Positions 1 through 8,492 of a stretch of 21,363 nt of DNA are shown here, in pieces. Each line of letters opens with the position of its first letter. Within the stretch, counting starts at the first letter, position 1. Made by a program: the position numbers and the translations under genes. The notes under the pieces are model-generated. The model was not told the DNA's origin and searched no databases. It saw only the letters and a list, made by a program, of their open reading frames with translations. This stretch comes from UBA2450 sp045132035 (lineage in GTDB: Bacteria; Bacillota_I; Bacilli_A; RFN20; CAG-826). Where the stretch lies: contig JBGURM010000038.1 of NCBI GenBank assembly GCA_045132035.1, positions 1 to 21,363 on the forward strand. Reading direction: 5' to 3'.

Positions 1-691
1 TAACGCCTTCTTCGACTTCATCATCAACATCTTGGGCTCTTAAAAATCTCACTCTCTCAGGATCATATTCACCTAAGCTGTCTTTAAAAGGACCAATTTG
101 GTTGTTTTCGCAACCAAGAGAAAGCACTAAAACACCACCATTATTTGGGTGTTTCACTAAAGACTGTAAAACTTTGACAGTTGTTAAATGGTCATCACCT
201 AATTGAGAGCATCCATATGAATGTCTAGCAACGATGATTTCATCAACAACAGTTTTATCAACTGTATTTTCTAAAATATTTTTAATTCTCTCTGCGGAAG
301 CATTAATACAACCAACAAGAGGAACAATCATTAAATTATTTCTAATTCCGACTTTATTATTTTTTCTACGATAAACGTTAACAAAGCGTTCTTTTCCTTG
401 TTTCACTTCACCTTTTTTAGGAGAGTATGTGTATTCTAATTCTCCAGAAAGATTAGTTTCTAAGTTAAAGGAATGAATGTGTTGTCCTTGTTTGATATCT
501 TTTGAGGCATGACCAATTGGGTAGCCGTATTTAATGACGTTATCACCTTGTTTGATATCCGTTAAAGCAAATTTATGACCTTGTTTGATATCATCTAAAA
601 GAGTAACACCATCAAGAACTTCGCCTTTGGATAAGTTTGTTAACGCCACTGCGACGTTATCGTGAGAATCAATTTTTAAGAATCGGGACAT
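1..691 (-). CDS. uxaA: Altronate dehydratase, C-terminal part beyond window edge
   Basis: UxaA dehydrates D-altronate to 2-keto-3-deoxygluconate in cytoplasmic galacturonate catabolism. I translated this open frame by hand: 230 residues are visible of a family length near 495, and the rest lies left of base 1. The N-terminal SAF-like part (residues 1-75) contains FALTDIKQGDNVIKYG, and the core contains RHSYGCSQLGDDH (156-168) and SLGCENNQ (191-198). These match remembered E. coli UxaA closely and are the cysteine/acid motifs of the family. The ATG at 691 is preceded by AGGAG within the end of uxaB and lies 2 bp after the uxaB stop, so the two genes are co-transcribed and probably translationally coupled. 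Pairing with uxaB supports altronate rather than mannonate as substrate. Nothing looks broken in the visible part. Confidence 0.95.
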   Translation of the reverse strand, partial: MSRFLKIDSHDNVAVALTNLSKGEVLDGVTLLDDIKQGHKFALTDIKQGDNVIKYGYPIGHASKDIKQGQHIHSFNLETNLSGELEYTYSPKKGEVKQGKERFVNVYRRKNNKVGIRNNLMIVPLVGCINASAERIKNILENTVDKTVVDEIIVARHSYGCSQLGDDHLTTVKVLQSLVKHPNNGGVLVLSLGCENNQIGPFKDSLGEYDPERVRFLRAQDVDDEVEEGV

Positions 692-693
692 TA

Positions 694-2136
694 TTATTCT
701 CCTAAGAACTCTCTAAGAGCGGCTTTCATACCTTTATTATTAATTAATTTGTAATAGGATAAGACATCATCATACATATGTGGGATGTTATTTAAGTCTT
801 CTTGCCACATATCTTTTCTACTTAAGACATCTTTAACAATCTCTTCTTCTTTTAATCCTTTAGAGAATAAATCTTTGAAGTATTCTAAATAGGCTGGGGA
901 ATCGTTAAGAGCGATATCTTGGTCTCCTCTTTTACCTTCATAGAATTTGATTAAGGCCGCTAAAGAGAAAATCGCATGGCTTGGTAATTTGTTATTTAAT
1001 TCTAAATAATCTTTAACAGTTGGGAGAACTCTAGCCCAATATTTAGAGATGGAGTTAAGAGCGATACTCATTAATTCATGTCTCACAAATGGGTTGAGAT
1101 ATCTTTCAAAGACAGAATTTGCAAATTTTTCCATATCGTCACGAGGAAGTTTAATTGTTTGAATAACTTCATCATAAACGAATTCTCTTGCAAATCTTCC
1201 AACGAGTGGATCTTCAACAGATTCTCTCACTGTGTCAATGCCGTATAGATAACTAACTGGAACCATACAAGTATGGCAACCATTTAAGATTTTAACTTTT
1301 CTTTGTTTATAAGGTTTAATTGATTCAGCGTAAATAACATTTAATCCAACTTGGTCACATGGGAAAGCTTTCATCACGTGTTCTTCTTTTGCTAAAACCC
1401 ATAAGTGGAAGATTTCAGCTTTGATGACATTGTTATCAATATAGCCAAGTTCTTTAGTGATATTTTCGATATCATCTCTTGGGTAGCCTGGAACAATACG
1501 GTCCACTAGTGTGGAGGAGAAGTGACAGGAATTATTGAGCCAAGAAATAAATGCTTCATCATATCCCTTGATTTTCGCTAATTCGTTAAGGACGCGTTTT
1601 AATTCATCCGCGTTATTATCAATTAATTCACAGCAGATAATGTTTAAACCTCTATTTGGATCACCTTTGAAGAAATCATAACGACGTTTTAATAAGCAAA
1701 GGGTTTTTCCTGGGTATCCTTTTGGACAAACATCAAAATTGGTGTCTGTTGGATCTAAAGCAATACCAGCTTCAGTTGTATTAGAAACGATGACTTCTAA
1801 GTCTTCGCTTTCTGCGTATTTCAAAAATTTATCAAATTCTTTGTATGGATCAATTCCATCATCGATAACGTCAATTGTTTCGTGTTTTCTAACGACTTCA
1901 CCGTTATCAATTCCTTGAAGATAGACATTATATAAATAGTCTTGTTCCCTTAAATTTGCCACTCTTCCAAACTCAAGTGGTTGAACCACCACTACGTGGC
2001 CGGTGTATTTTCCTGAATCATTCATCTTTTGGATAATCCAATCGACAAACGCTCTTAGGAAATTTCCTTCACCAAATTGCATAATTTTAATTGGTGCGGT
2101 TTTTTTAGATACTAACTTGTTATTTAATGTGTCCAT
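694..2136 (-). CDS. uxaB: Tagaturonate reductase (altronate oxidoreductase)
   Basis: UxaB reduces D-tagaturonate to D-altronate with NADH, the step before UxaA. The 480-residue length is normal for the long-chain mannitol dehydrogenase family. The N-terminal Rossmann nucleotide-binding loop is FGEGNFLRAF (21-30), SNTTEAGI (118-125) is a family motif, and the catalytic region KILNGCHT lies at 282-289. The start at 2136 follows a GAGAG about 9 nt upstream. It is the first gene of the uxaBA operon, with a good promoter and a palindrome at the predicted transcription start, so repression by a hexuronate-responsive regulator is likely (inference). Fructuronate reductase (UxuB) belongs to the same family, but overall similarity to Bacillus UxaB and the adjacent uxaA favour UxaB. 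No uxaC, transporter or regulator is in view. Confidence 0.93.
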   Translation of the reverse strand: MDTLNNKLVSKKTAPIKIMQFGEGNFLRAFVDWIIQKMNDSGKYTGHVVVVQPLEFGRVANLREQDYLYNVYLQGIDNGEVVRKHETIDVIDDGIDPYKEFDKFLKYAESEDLEVIVSNTTEAGIALDPTDTNFDVCPKGYPGKTLCLLKRRYDFFKGDPNRGLNIICCELIDNNADELKRVLNELAKIKGYDEAFISWLNNSCHFSSTLVDRIVPGYPRDDIENITKELGYIDNNVIKAEIFHLWVLAKEEHVMKAFPCDQVGLNVIYAESIKPYKQRKVKILNGCHTCMVPVSYLYGIDTVRESVEDPLVGRFAREFVYDEVIQTIKLPRDDMEKFANSVFERYLNPFVRHELMSIALNSISKYWARVLPTVKDYLELNNKLPSHAIFSLAALIKFYEGKRGDQDIALNDSPAYLEYFKDLFSKGLKEEEIVKDVLSRKDMWQEDLNNIPHMYDDVLSYYKLINNKGMKAALREFLGE

Positions 2137-2150
2137 ATTTTTTTACTCTC

Positions 2151-2160
2151 TTGTATACAA
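2151..2160. promoter_or_regulatory. Palindromic operator candidate TTGTATACAA
   Basis: A perfect 10-bp palindrome lies 15-24 bp upstream of the uxaB start, exactly where transcription from the uxaBA promoter should begin. TTGTATAC-type palindromes are typical of GntR/FadR-family operators, and regulators of that family often control hexuronate genes. On the plus strand, TTGTAT (2151-2156) could also serve as a -35 for the MATE gene (TTGTAT-N17-TACGAT), so a bound repressor could affect both directions. The palindrome is seen; the regulator is inferred. Confidence 0.55.
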
Positions 2161-2164
2161 CAAC

Positions 2165-2193
2165 ATTTTAGTTTACGATATCATTGTTTTCAA
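2165..2193 (-). promoter_or_regulatory. uxaBA sigma-A promoter
   Basis: On the minus strand TTGAAA (2193-2188) and TAAAAT (2170-2165) are separated by exactly 17 bp. This places the start site near 2158, inside the palindrome at 2151-2160, and gives a leader of about 20 nt before the uxaB ATG. Confidence 0.7.
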
Positions 2194-2216
2194 TAGATAT
2201 TTTATAGAGGAATAAA

Positions 2217-3638
2217 ATGGAAAGCAGTCAACAAGAAAAAAGAAGACAAATACTATCTGGAAACCTTTGGAAGGTTGTATTTTATATCATCTTTCCTCTT
2301 TTCTTATACAAGTTCACCACTTCTTTCTTCAACGTTGTTGATACGATGATGGTATCTAGTATCTCAGATGAATCAGTGTCTTCTGTAGCTCAAGTTAATC
2401 AAATTAAGAGCTTTCTTTCGTGTTTTGGAGCCGGAATTGCTGGAGGATCAGCAATTGTTATCTCTAGATTATTTGGAGAAGGGAAGTTAGACTTAGCAAA
2501 GAAATATGGCAACATTGGATTTGTTATTGAACTCATTCTTGGTGCGTTAGTCTTACTCATCATTCTTCCTTTCGCAAATTTCATCTTGCAACTATTTAAC
2601 GTTAGTCCAGAGATCTTAGACATGTCATCTTCATATTTTAGAGTGATGACTGTTGAAATAGTCTTGATTTATATAAACACTTACTTCATCGCTTTGAAGC
2701 GGGCAAGTGGAGAAACAAAAATCATTCTTTATTTGAATTTACTCGTTATGGCGGTAAAGATTGGACTTAACGCTTTATTCGTCTATGGTCTTAAAGTTGA
2801 CCACATCATCTATATTGGAGTGGCAAGCATTATTTCTAACGGAGTAATGACTGTCATTGCGATGATTTTATTATGTAAGAAAAACTTTATCTTTAGAATC
2901 GACGCTCACGAATGGAAGTTAGAAAGAAAAATCGTTAAAGATATCGTTATCATTTCCACCCCATTAATCCTTAGCCAAGGCGTTATTGATTTAGGAAAAG
3001 TTATCTTTAATTCAATCTGTGCGTCTTATGGAGTTCTCGCTGTCGGTGCTCTTGGAGTATCTAACCATTTAACCGGTGTAGCAAGTAATCCATTCTCCGC
3101 TGTACAAGATGGCGAAGCGAGCATCATTTCCGCTAATGTTGGCAATAAAAACCTCAAGAGATGCCTTAAAACGTTTGGAATCTGCATCACTATCGCTGTT
3201 ATTTGGGCAGTATTCTCCTTCTTAATGATTATGGTGTTCTTCCAAGATCAAATCATCTCGTTATTCAACACCAAGAACACTTCCCCAGAATTTGTTAATA
3301 GCATTAAAGAAATCTTGAAATATGACTGTATCACTATTCCAACATTAATCATCTGTGATACATGTTTAGGATTCTTGCTTGGTTTTGGTAAGACCTTCAT
3401 GGCGACAGTTATCAATGTGGTAAGAATCGCGTCACGTATCGGTTCAATCCTTATTATGAAAGCCGCCGCTCCTGATTTAGGAGTAACATCAATCGGCATT
3501 GCTATGGGTATTAGTAACGCAACCATCATGGTGGTCTCAGTTACTGCCTTATTAATAGTGTTGATTAGTATTAAGAAAAAAGGTTACAAGGGTATGAGGT
3601 TCTCAGATCCTGAACCTGAATATGTTGAAGTCCAATAA
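2217..3638 (+). CDS. MATE family efflux transporter
   Basis: A 473-residue polytopic membrane protein with about 12 hydrophobic segments, the length and pattern of multidrug and toxic compound extrusion (MATE) cation antiporters. The N-terminal region carries the typical polar/hydrophobic start (NLWKVVFYIIFPLFLYKF), then VDTMMVSSISDESVSSVA in the first loop and GAGIAGGSAIVISRLFGEG (72-90), the well-conserved segment of this family. The charged C-terminus is cytoplasmic. ATG 2217 has AGAGG 6 nt upstream (2206-2210). The gene is transcribed divergently from uxaBA across 80 bp, and a terminator follows directly, so it is monocistronic. The substrate cannot be told from sequence. Location next to uxaBA may reflect shared regulation rather than uronate export. 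Confidence 0.92.
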   Translation: MESSQQEKRRQILSGNLWKVVFYIIFPLFLYKFTTSFFNVVDTMMVSSISDESVSSVAQVNQIKSFLSCFGAGIAGGSAIVISRLFGEGKLDLAKKYGNIGFVIELILGALVLLIILPFANFILQLFNVSPEILDMSSSYFRVMTVEIVLIYINTYFIALKRASGETKIILYLNLLVMAVKIGLNALFVYGLKVDHIIYIGVASIISNGVMTVIAMILLCKKNFIFRIDAHEWKLERKIVKDIVIISTPLILSQGVIDLGKVIFNSICASYGVLAVGALGVSNHLTGVASNPFSAVQDGEASIISANVGNKNLKRCLKTFGICITIAVIWAVFSFLMIMVFFQDQIISLFNTKNTSPEFVNSIKEILKYDCITIPTLIICDTCLGFLLGFGKTFMATVINVVRIASRIGSILIMKAAAPDLGVTSIGIAMGISNATIMVVSVTALLIVLISIKKKGYKGMRFSDPEPEYVEVQ

Positions 3639-3645
3639 AAGAAAA

Positions 3646-3674
3646 GTTGCTAGGTATCGCTTAGCAACCTTTTT
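3646..3674 (+). terminator. Terminator of the MATE gene
   Basis: GTTGCTA (3646-3652) pairs with TAGCAAC (3662-3668), with a 9-nt loop, followed by CTTTTT. It begins 7 bp after the MATE stop codon and separates it from the convergent GH32 gene. Confidence 0.8.
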
Positions 3675-3681
3675 ATATAAG

Positions 3682-5007
3682 TTAGCAATATTTAGTTATT
3701 GTGCCTTTTAAGCATGACACATTTAACCTTAATAAATCGTCTTCTTCATCAGGGTAAATAAGTGATGTCATACTTTTGCCATCAATAAATAACTCAATAG
3801 AGAATTCATCCATTACAAGATAAATGATATGGTTTTTCGAGTCTACATAAGGCATTCTTCTAATTCCGTTAATAGAATCTTCATCGGTTTCTTTTCCAAA
3901 TAATTCTTCTCCAGAATCCTTACGACAAAACACCCATTCATTATCAATTAAAGCGAAAGAAGTCTCGTGTTTTGTTCCTTTTCTCATTTTCAAATTGAAC
4001 TTATCTAGCCCACTTATTTCAATTTTATAAAAACCACATTTAACGTGTTCACTATATATATTATTAAGAGGTTTAATAAATTCAACATTACTAGGAAGGA
4101 CTGGCGTTTGAATTAATTCATTATCCACTACGTCAAGTCTTCTAGGAATAGTCATACTTCCCACAAAGCCATATTTTCTAGAAGGGGTATTACGTTCCCA
4201 CATATTCATCCATGCGATTAAATAATTTCCATCCTTAATTGTTTGAGGGGCGTAAAAATCAAAACCATAATCAATCATTCCACTTTTACTAGTAACGAAT
4301 TTGTTATCTAAAAATTTACCAACTCTCCAAAAAGAAGAATCTATATTGTGATGCAAATATCCATCTATCGGTTGAAACTGTTCACAATATGTTAATAAAT
4401 TTAAATCTTTAACATAATCAGGGCATTCAATCATCGCTCCCCCGCTATCAGTAGGGAGAATATCGCTAATAAATTTCCAATTATATAAATCTCTTGATTC
4501 AAATCTTAGGATATTTCCTCTTCCACCAATTCTTCTAGAAGCCACTAACATTACATATTTATCATCATCAAAATACACTGATGGATCTCTAAAATCATTA
4601 GAGGCAAAGTTATTAGGAAGATTGTCTTTATTAACAATAACGCCTTCTTTAACAAAGTTAACTCCATTTTCACTATAAGCAAGACATTGTTGTTGAATAT
4701 TATCTATTCCCTTATCTTCATTACAAATAAAACCGGTATAAATTAAATATAGTCGATTATCTTTAACAATCGCTGAACCTGAAAAGCATCCATCTTTGTC
4801 ACATTCATCTCCAGGAGTTAAAGCAATTGGAAGATATTCCCAGTGAATCAAATCATCACTAACAACATGACCCCAATGCATTGGTCCCCACACTAAAGAA
4901 TATGGATGATATTGGAAAAAGACATGATATCTTCCATTAAACTTCACGACTCCATTTGGGTCATTCATCCAATTTGAAGGTGGGGTTATATGATATTTTG
5001 GTCTCAT
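3682..5007 (-). CDS. GH32 beta-fructosidase (sucrose-6-phosphate hydrolase/fructosidase)
   Basis: A glycoside hydrolase family 32 enzyme of 441 residues that cleaves terminal beta-fructofuranosyl bonds. All three catalytic signatures are present: WMNDPNG (13-19) with the nucleophile Asp16, FRDPS (139-143) with the transition-state stabiliser Asp141, and IECPD (193-197) with the acid/base Glu194. The N-terminal five-bladed propeller (to about residue 300) is followed by a short C-terminal beta-sandwich with the SIELFIDGKS motif. There is no signal peptide, so it acts in the cytoplasm on sucrose-6-phosphate, sucrose or imported fructo-oligosaccharides. No PTS, permease or ScrR regulator is adjacent, so the substrate is undecided. 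The start at ATG 5007 puts WMNDPNG at the usual place, but no Shine-Dalgarno sequence precedes it and the predicted leader is only about 11 nt. Confidence 0.93.
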   Translation of the reverse strand: MRPKYHITPPSNWMNDPNGVVKFNGRYHVFFQYHPYSLVWGPMHWGHVVSDDLIHWEYLPIALTPGDECDKDGCFSGSAIVKDNRLYLIYTGFICNEDKGIDNIQQQCLAYSENGVNFVKEGVIVNKDNLPNNFASNDFRDPSVYFDDDKYVMLVASRRIGGRGNILRFESRDLYNWKFISDILPTDSGGAMIECPDYVKDLNLLTYCEQFQPIDGYLHHNIDSSFWRVGKFLDNKFVTSKSGMIDYGFDFYAPQTIKDGNYLIAWMNMWERNTPSRKYGFVGSMTIPRRLDVVDNELIQTPVLPSNVEFIKPLNNIYSEHVKCGFYKIEISGLDKFNLKMRKGTKHETSFALIDNEWVFCRKDSGEELFGKETDEDSINGIRRMPYVDSKNHIIYLVMDEFSIELFIDGKSMTSLIYPDEEDDLLRLNVSCLKGTITKYC

Positions 5008-5024
5008 ACTTAATTAACAAAATA

Positions 5025-5030
5025 ATTATA
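5025..5030 (-). promoter_or_regulatory. Possible -10 element of the GH32 gene
   Basis: A perfect TATAAT lies 18 bp upstream of the GH32 start on the minus strand. No good -35 is present at 16-18 bp. If used, the leader would be about 11 nt and lack a Shine-Dalgarno sequence. Confidence 0.4.
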
Positions 5031-5052
5031 AAACAATTCTTCCAAAAGATAT

Positions 5053-5075
5053 AAAAAACCCTCAATATATAAGGG
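5053..5075 (-). terminator. Terminator of the kinase/EAL/Hpt operon
   Basis: On the minus strand CCCTT pairs with GAGGG (one T-G pair) around a 7-nt loop, followed by TTTTTT (5058-5053). It is about 100 bp after the Hpt stop and upstream of the GH32 promoter. The stem is short, so it may be partial. Confidence 0.55.
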
Positions 5076-5171
5076 CTCTTGCGTGTTTATTAAGATCAAA
5101 TCACTATTTCTTAAAACTTATTTTTTTCTTTTTATAATCAAGGGAGAAAAGGAAACCAAAACACTAGTATT

Positions 5172-5522
5172 TTACGCGATGAATTCTTGATACTTTGACT
5201 CAACCAAGTTATAGATTCTTGTTAACTCCTGTATCTCTTTATCAAGATTAACATCATCACTATTTCTTGTCGCTTCAGTAATAAATGAAGCTAAATCATA
5301 TAAAGGAGTAAGGGCTAAATTACCTGTCACGCCTTTAAATGAATGAGCGGCAGCAAACAAACCGCGATAATCTTTTTGTTCATATAAAGAAACGATCTCT
5401 TTATAAGAATTATTTTCCATAAATTTCTTCATCATTCTAGCGATGAAGACATCATTCATCATGATGGCTAAGGCATCAGAGTAACTGCCGTTAATATCAG
5501 TGTAAAATTGCTTAACGTTCAT
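5172..5522 (-). CDS. Hpt domain phosphotransfer protein
   Basis: A 116-residue stand-alone histidine phosphotransfer protein. It is nearly all helical and contains AAAHSFKGVTGNL (57-69), where His60 is the expected phospho-acceptor and the following Lys and Gly match the HxxKG signature of four-helix-bundle Hpt domains. No catalytic kinase or effector domain is attached. Its start overlaps the end of the EAL gene by 11 bp, with AAGGA about 11 nt upstream, so it is translationally coupled and the last gene of the operon. The kinase in the same operon has two receivers but no Hpt domain, and the EAL protein has a receiver. This protein is therefore the predicted shuttle between them (inference from domain complement). 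Confidence 0.92.
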   Translation of the reverse strand: MNVKQFYTDINGSYSDALAIMMNDVFIARMMKKFMENNSYKEIVSLYEQKDYRGLFAAAHSFKGVTGNLALTPLYDLASFITEATRNSDDVNLDKEIQELTRIYNLVESKYQEFIA

Positions 5523-7230
5523 CTTTATTTAGTTCCTTTTGAATTAAATTCTCAAAATCAGCCAAAGGTAATGGTTTAGATAAATAATAACCTTGGATAA
5601 CATCACAACCGCTTTCCTTTAAGAAATCGTATTGTTCAGCGGTTTCAACACCTTCTGCAACAGTTATCGCGTTCATTACTTTAGCTAAATTAATAATCAT
5701 CTTAATGATTTCTTTCACTTTAGGGTTTTTATCCATTGAACGGATAAATTGCATATCGATCTTTAAGACATCAAATGGAAGGTCCACTAAAGTGCCAAAA
5801 GAGGAATATCCACTACCAAAGTCATCAATCTCAACTTTAAAGCCACTATTTCTAATCTTTTCAATCGTTGGAATAACTTCTTTAGAATCTTCAACAAACG
5901 CTGATTCGGTAATCTCTACATAATATTTATCCCTTGGAATGTTATTTGAACTTACATAACCGATGATTTCTTCAACAACATTTGGTCGATAAATATCTAC
6001 TCTAGATAAGTTAACAGATAAAGGAATATAGACATCAAATTTATCTTTCCACCTTCTCATATATTGAGCGGCTTTTTCCATAATATAAGCGTCTAATTTA
6101 CCAATTAATCCATGCTCTTCAAATAAATTAATGAATTCTCCTGGAGAAACAAAACCAAATTTAGGACTAATCCATCTAATTAATACTTCAGCGCTAGAAA
6201 GAGAAGGTTTATCTCCTTGAATTGAGTATTTTGGTTGGAAATATAATTGGAATTGCTCTTCTTTTAAAGCTTGTGGGAAAGCATCAAGTAATTCCTCATT
6301 ATGTAAAGTTTTTGCTTGTCTTTCGTCATTATAAATAGAAATATTCTTTGAATAATCATTCACTAACGCGCTTGCAATATTTTTCACTCGACTAATGATA
6401 ATGTCTTTATCAATAGAAGGATCAACTTCTGGATAGACAGCGATTTTAAAAGAGAGATTGATATCGTTTACTGATTCTTTAACTACCTCATTTAATTTGT
6501 CTAAGAACGATTCGTAATCATCTTGGTGTTCAGAATATAAAAGGAAACCACTATCGGAGTCTTTACCCACTAATCCATTAAAGTTTTCAACATAATTGAT
6601 TAATTCGTTAGCGATAGCAATTAAGATTTTATTTGTGTGTTCTTGACCATATAATTCGTTAATTAATTCAAAGCGATTAATCGAAATGAAAACCATATCT
6701 TTTGATAAATTAGGTGAACTAATTTCGAATTGTTTGGAATATTTTTTAAAGAATTCAATGTTATATAAGTTGGTAAGTTTTTCTCTTTCAACTTCTTTTA
6801 AGATTGACCTATCTTCATATAGTTCAATCATTCTTTTTACTCTAGCGACAATAATATCTGGGTTTTCATATGGCTTCTTAATAAAGTCATTAACTCCCAA
6901 ATGGAAGCACTCTTCTTCAATGTTCTTATCACTAGTGCAAACAATGAAAGGAATTCTTTTTAATCTTGGATTTTGTTGTCTAACTTTTAATACTTCACGA
7001 CCATCCATAGGCATGAAGACATCTAAAAGAACCATGTCGATTTTATATTTTTCATTAAGAAGAATATCAAGAGCTTCTTTCCCGTCATGAGCTTTTAAAA
7101 CTTGAAAACTATCCTCAAAAATCATCGACATGATTTCTAAATTAATATCTTCATCGTCGACGATTAAAACAGTTCTTTGAATGGAGAACATCGCTCTATG
7201 GGATTTAATTGTTTTCTTTGTTTCGCTCAT
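5512..7230 (-). CDS. Response regulator: REC - degenerate GGDEF - EAL phosphodiesterase
   Basis: A cytoplasmic 572-residue protein predicted to hydrolyse cyclic di-GMP under phosphorylation control. The receiver (18-135) has acidic Asp25/Asp26, phospho-acceptor Asp70 (LLDVFMP), Thr99 and Lys119. The middle domain (150-305) has the GGDEF fold pattern, but the active loop reads GKDSDSGF (222-229) and the metal-site region reads ISINRF (182-187), so it cannot make c-di-GMP and may be structural or regulatory. The EAL domain (310-565) has EVL in place of EAL but keeps Glu348, Asn407, Glu439, Asp469-Asp470, Lys490, Glu529 and Gln546, so it should be active. It starts 11 bp after the binding-protein gene with no clear Shine-Dalgarno and overlaps the Hpt gene, so translation is probably coupled. 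There is no DNA-binding output domain. Confidence 0.93.
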   Translation of the reverse strand: MSETKKTIKSHRAMFSIQRTVLIVDDEDINLEIMSMIFEDSFQVLKAHDGKEALDILLNEKYKIDMVLLDVFMPMDGREVLKVRQQNPRLKRIPFIVCTSDKNIEEECFHLGVNDFIKKPYENPDIIVARVKRMIELYEDRSILKEVEREKLTNLYNIEFFKKYSKQFEISSPNLSKDMVFISINRFELINELYGQEHTNKILIAIANELINYVENFNGLVGKDSDSGFLLYSEHQDDYESFLDKLNEVVKESVNDINLSFKIAVYPEVDPSIDKDIIISRVKNIASALVNDYSKNISIYNDERQAKTLHNEELLDAFPQALKEEQFQLYFQPKYSIQGDKPSLSSAEVLIRWISPKFGFVSPGEFINLFEEHGLIGKLDAYIMEKAAQYMRRWKDKFDVYIPLSVNLSRVDIYRPNVVEEIIGYVSSNNIPRDKYYVEITESAFVEDSKEVIPTIEKIRNSGFKVEIDDFGSGYSSFGTLVDLPFDVLKIDMQFIRSMDKNPKVKEIIKMIINLAKVMNAITVAEGVETAEQYDFLKESGCDVIQGYYLSKPLPLADFENLIQKELNKDER

Positions 7231-7241
7231 AAAATTTAAAA

Positions 7242-8492
7242 CTAGAATTTGCCGTAATTATCAATTGCTTGTTGGACGGTCATTTCACCTTTACCAACCT
7301 TGAAGGCCGCTAATTTGAGTTGATCGTTAGCGGTACTCTTAACTCCTAATCCTTCTGGATAAAGAATACGGTTTTGTGGGACTTGACCAAATGGAGCGTA
7401 AATTGAATAGAATGAATAATCTTTTGTTGGTGATAGTAATAACTTTTTAACCGCTAATTCATTTAATTCATTTTCTGAAAGAAGGAATCTCATGAATTCG
7501 TTTGTCATATCTAAATTTTCACAGTTCTTGTTAACTGATAAAGATCTAGAGATACAATCCGCGAAATATCCACCTTCACTTGTTAAAGGAATTGGAGCGT
7601 ATGAATAATCAAATTTAACGATATCTTTTTTAGAAGAAGTATCTTCTCCACAAATCATCATTGGAACATCACCAATGGCGAAACGTTCAAGAACCTTCTC
7701 GTAATTGTTCGCAATCGATTTACATGCTTCTGTATCGATGCATTCATTACTTATGAGATTAGTGACTGCAGTTAAAGCGTCACGCATATATTCTCCAGCA
7801 GATGGATCTAAACTATTTGCTTTTGCAATCGCTCCTTCAGTCTTTGATAAAGTTGCTAAGAACATTGGATAAGCAACTGCATTCATCCAGCTATTGCCTT
7901 CTTTTAAGGTATATCCCATCATTGGATTCTCATAACCTTTTTCTTTAAAAGCACCGCAGACAGTTAATAATTCGTTGTAGTTAGTTGGAACATTAAGATT
8001 TTCCTTTTTAAAGAGTTCGTTATTAATGAACATACCATATGTTCTTGTAAACATTGGCATTTCTAAAACGTTTCCGTCTTTATCTTTAGTTAATAAGCCA
8101 GGACGAATATTACTTAAATTTAAGTTAAGTTTTGGATCAGAAAGATTTTCCATATGTTTAACAACTGATTCATATTTTTCATTTCCAATCATCCATGGGA
8201 AAGAAAAGAAGATATTAGGTTTATCTTTGCTATCCAAAACGTTTCCAATACTATTCTCGTAAGAATCAATTTTAACGATATCAAGAGTGACTTTTGGATA
8301 ATATTTGTTAAATCGATCAAATGCATCTTCCATAGCTTGGAAATTGCTATAGTTACCCGCTAATTTGAGATTACATTCTGTATTCACATCCAAGGCAGGT
8401 TTAAACCCATTATCCGACTCTTTTGGAGTACAAGAAACCACTAAGGCTGCAGTTGAGCATACACTCATCAATAAACAAATTAACTTTTTCAT
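7242..8492 (-). CDS. Sugar-type ABC solute-binding lipoprotein, no transporter nearby
   Basis: A 416-residue extracellular solute-binding protein of family 1, the type that binds oligosaccharides. The N-terminus is a lipoprotein signal: MKK, a hydrophobic core, and lipobox LVVSC with the lipidated Cys21. The two-lobed body includes the usual LKLAGNYSNF...FDRFNKYYP N-terminal lobe and MPMFTRTYGMFINNELFKKENL region. It overlaps the kinase gene by 4 bp (ATGA) and has a strong AAAGGAGG site within the end of the kinase gene, so it is made at high level with the kinase. No permease or ATPase gene is in the window. Family members normally feed an ABC permease. The setting between a kinase with an extracellular sensor domain and its output protein suggests ligand sensing instead, or as well (inference). 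The ligand is unknown. Confidence 0.9.
   Translation of the reverse strand: MKKLICLLMSVCSTAALVVSCTPKESDNGFKPALDVNTECNLKLAGNYSNFQAMEDAFDRFNKYYPKVTLDIVKIDSYENSIGNVLDSKDKPNIFFSFPWMIGNEKYESVVKHMENLSDPKLNLNLSNIRPGLLTKDKDGNVLEMPMFTRTYGMFINNELFKKENLNVPTNYNELLTVCGAFKEKGYENPMMGYTLKEGNSWMNAVAYPMFLATLSKTEGAIAKANSLDPSAGEYMRDALTAVTNLISNECIDTEACKSIANNYEKVLERFAIGDVPMMICGEDTSSKKDIVKFDYSYAPIPLTSEGGYFADCISRSLSVNKNCENLDMTNEFMRFLLSENELNELAVKKLLLSPTKDYSFYSIYAPFGQVPQNRILYPEGLGVKSTANDQLKLAAFKVGKGEMTVQQAIDNYGKF

Noticed and set aside
484..596. Three copies of CCTTGTTTGATATC within uxaA
   Set aside because: They encode the repeated IKQG residues of the SAF-like domain in frame; similar residues occur in remembered UxaA homologues, so this looks like coding repetition, not a regulatory repeat.
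2399..2623. Antisense and out-of-frame ORFs of 60-134 codons inside the MATE, EAL, kinase, nucleotidase and glnS genes
   Set aside because: They overlap well-supported genes, have no recognisable domains or ribosome binding sites, and are shadows of the real coding frames.
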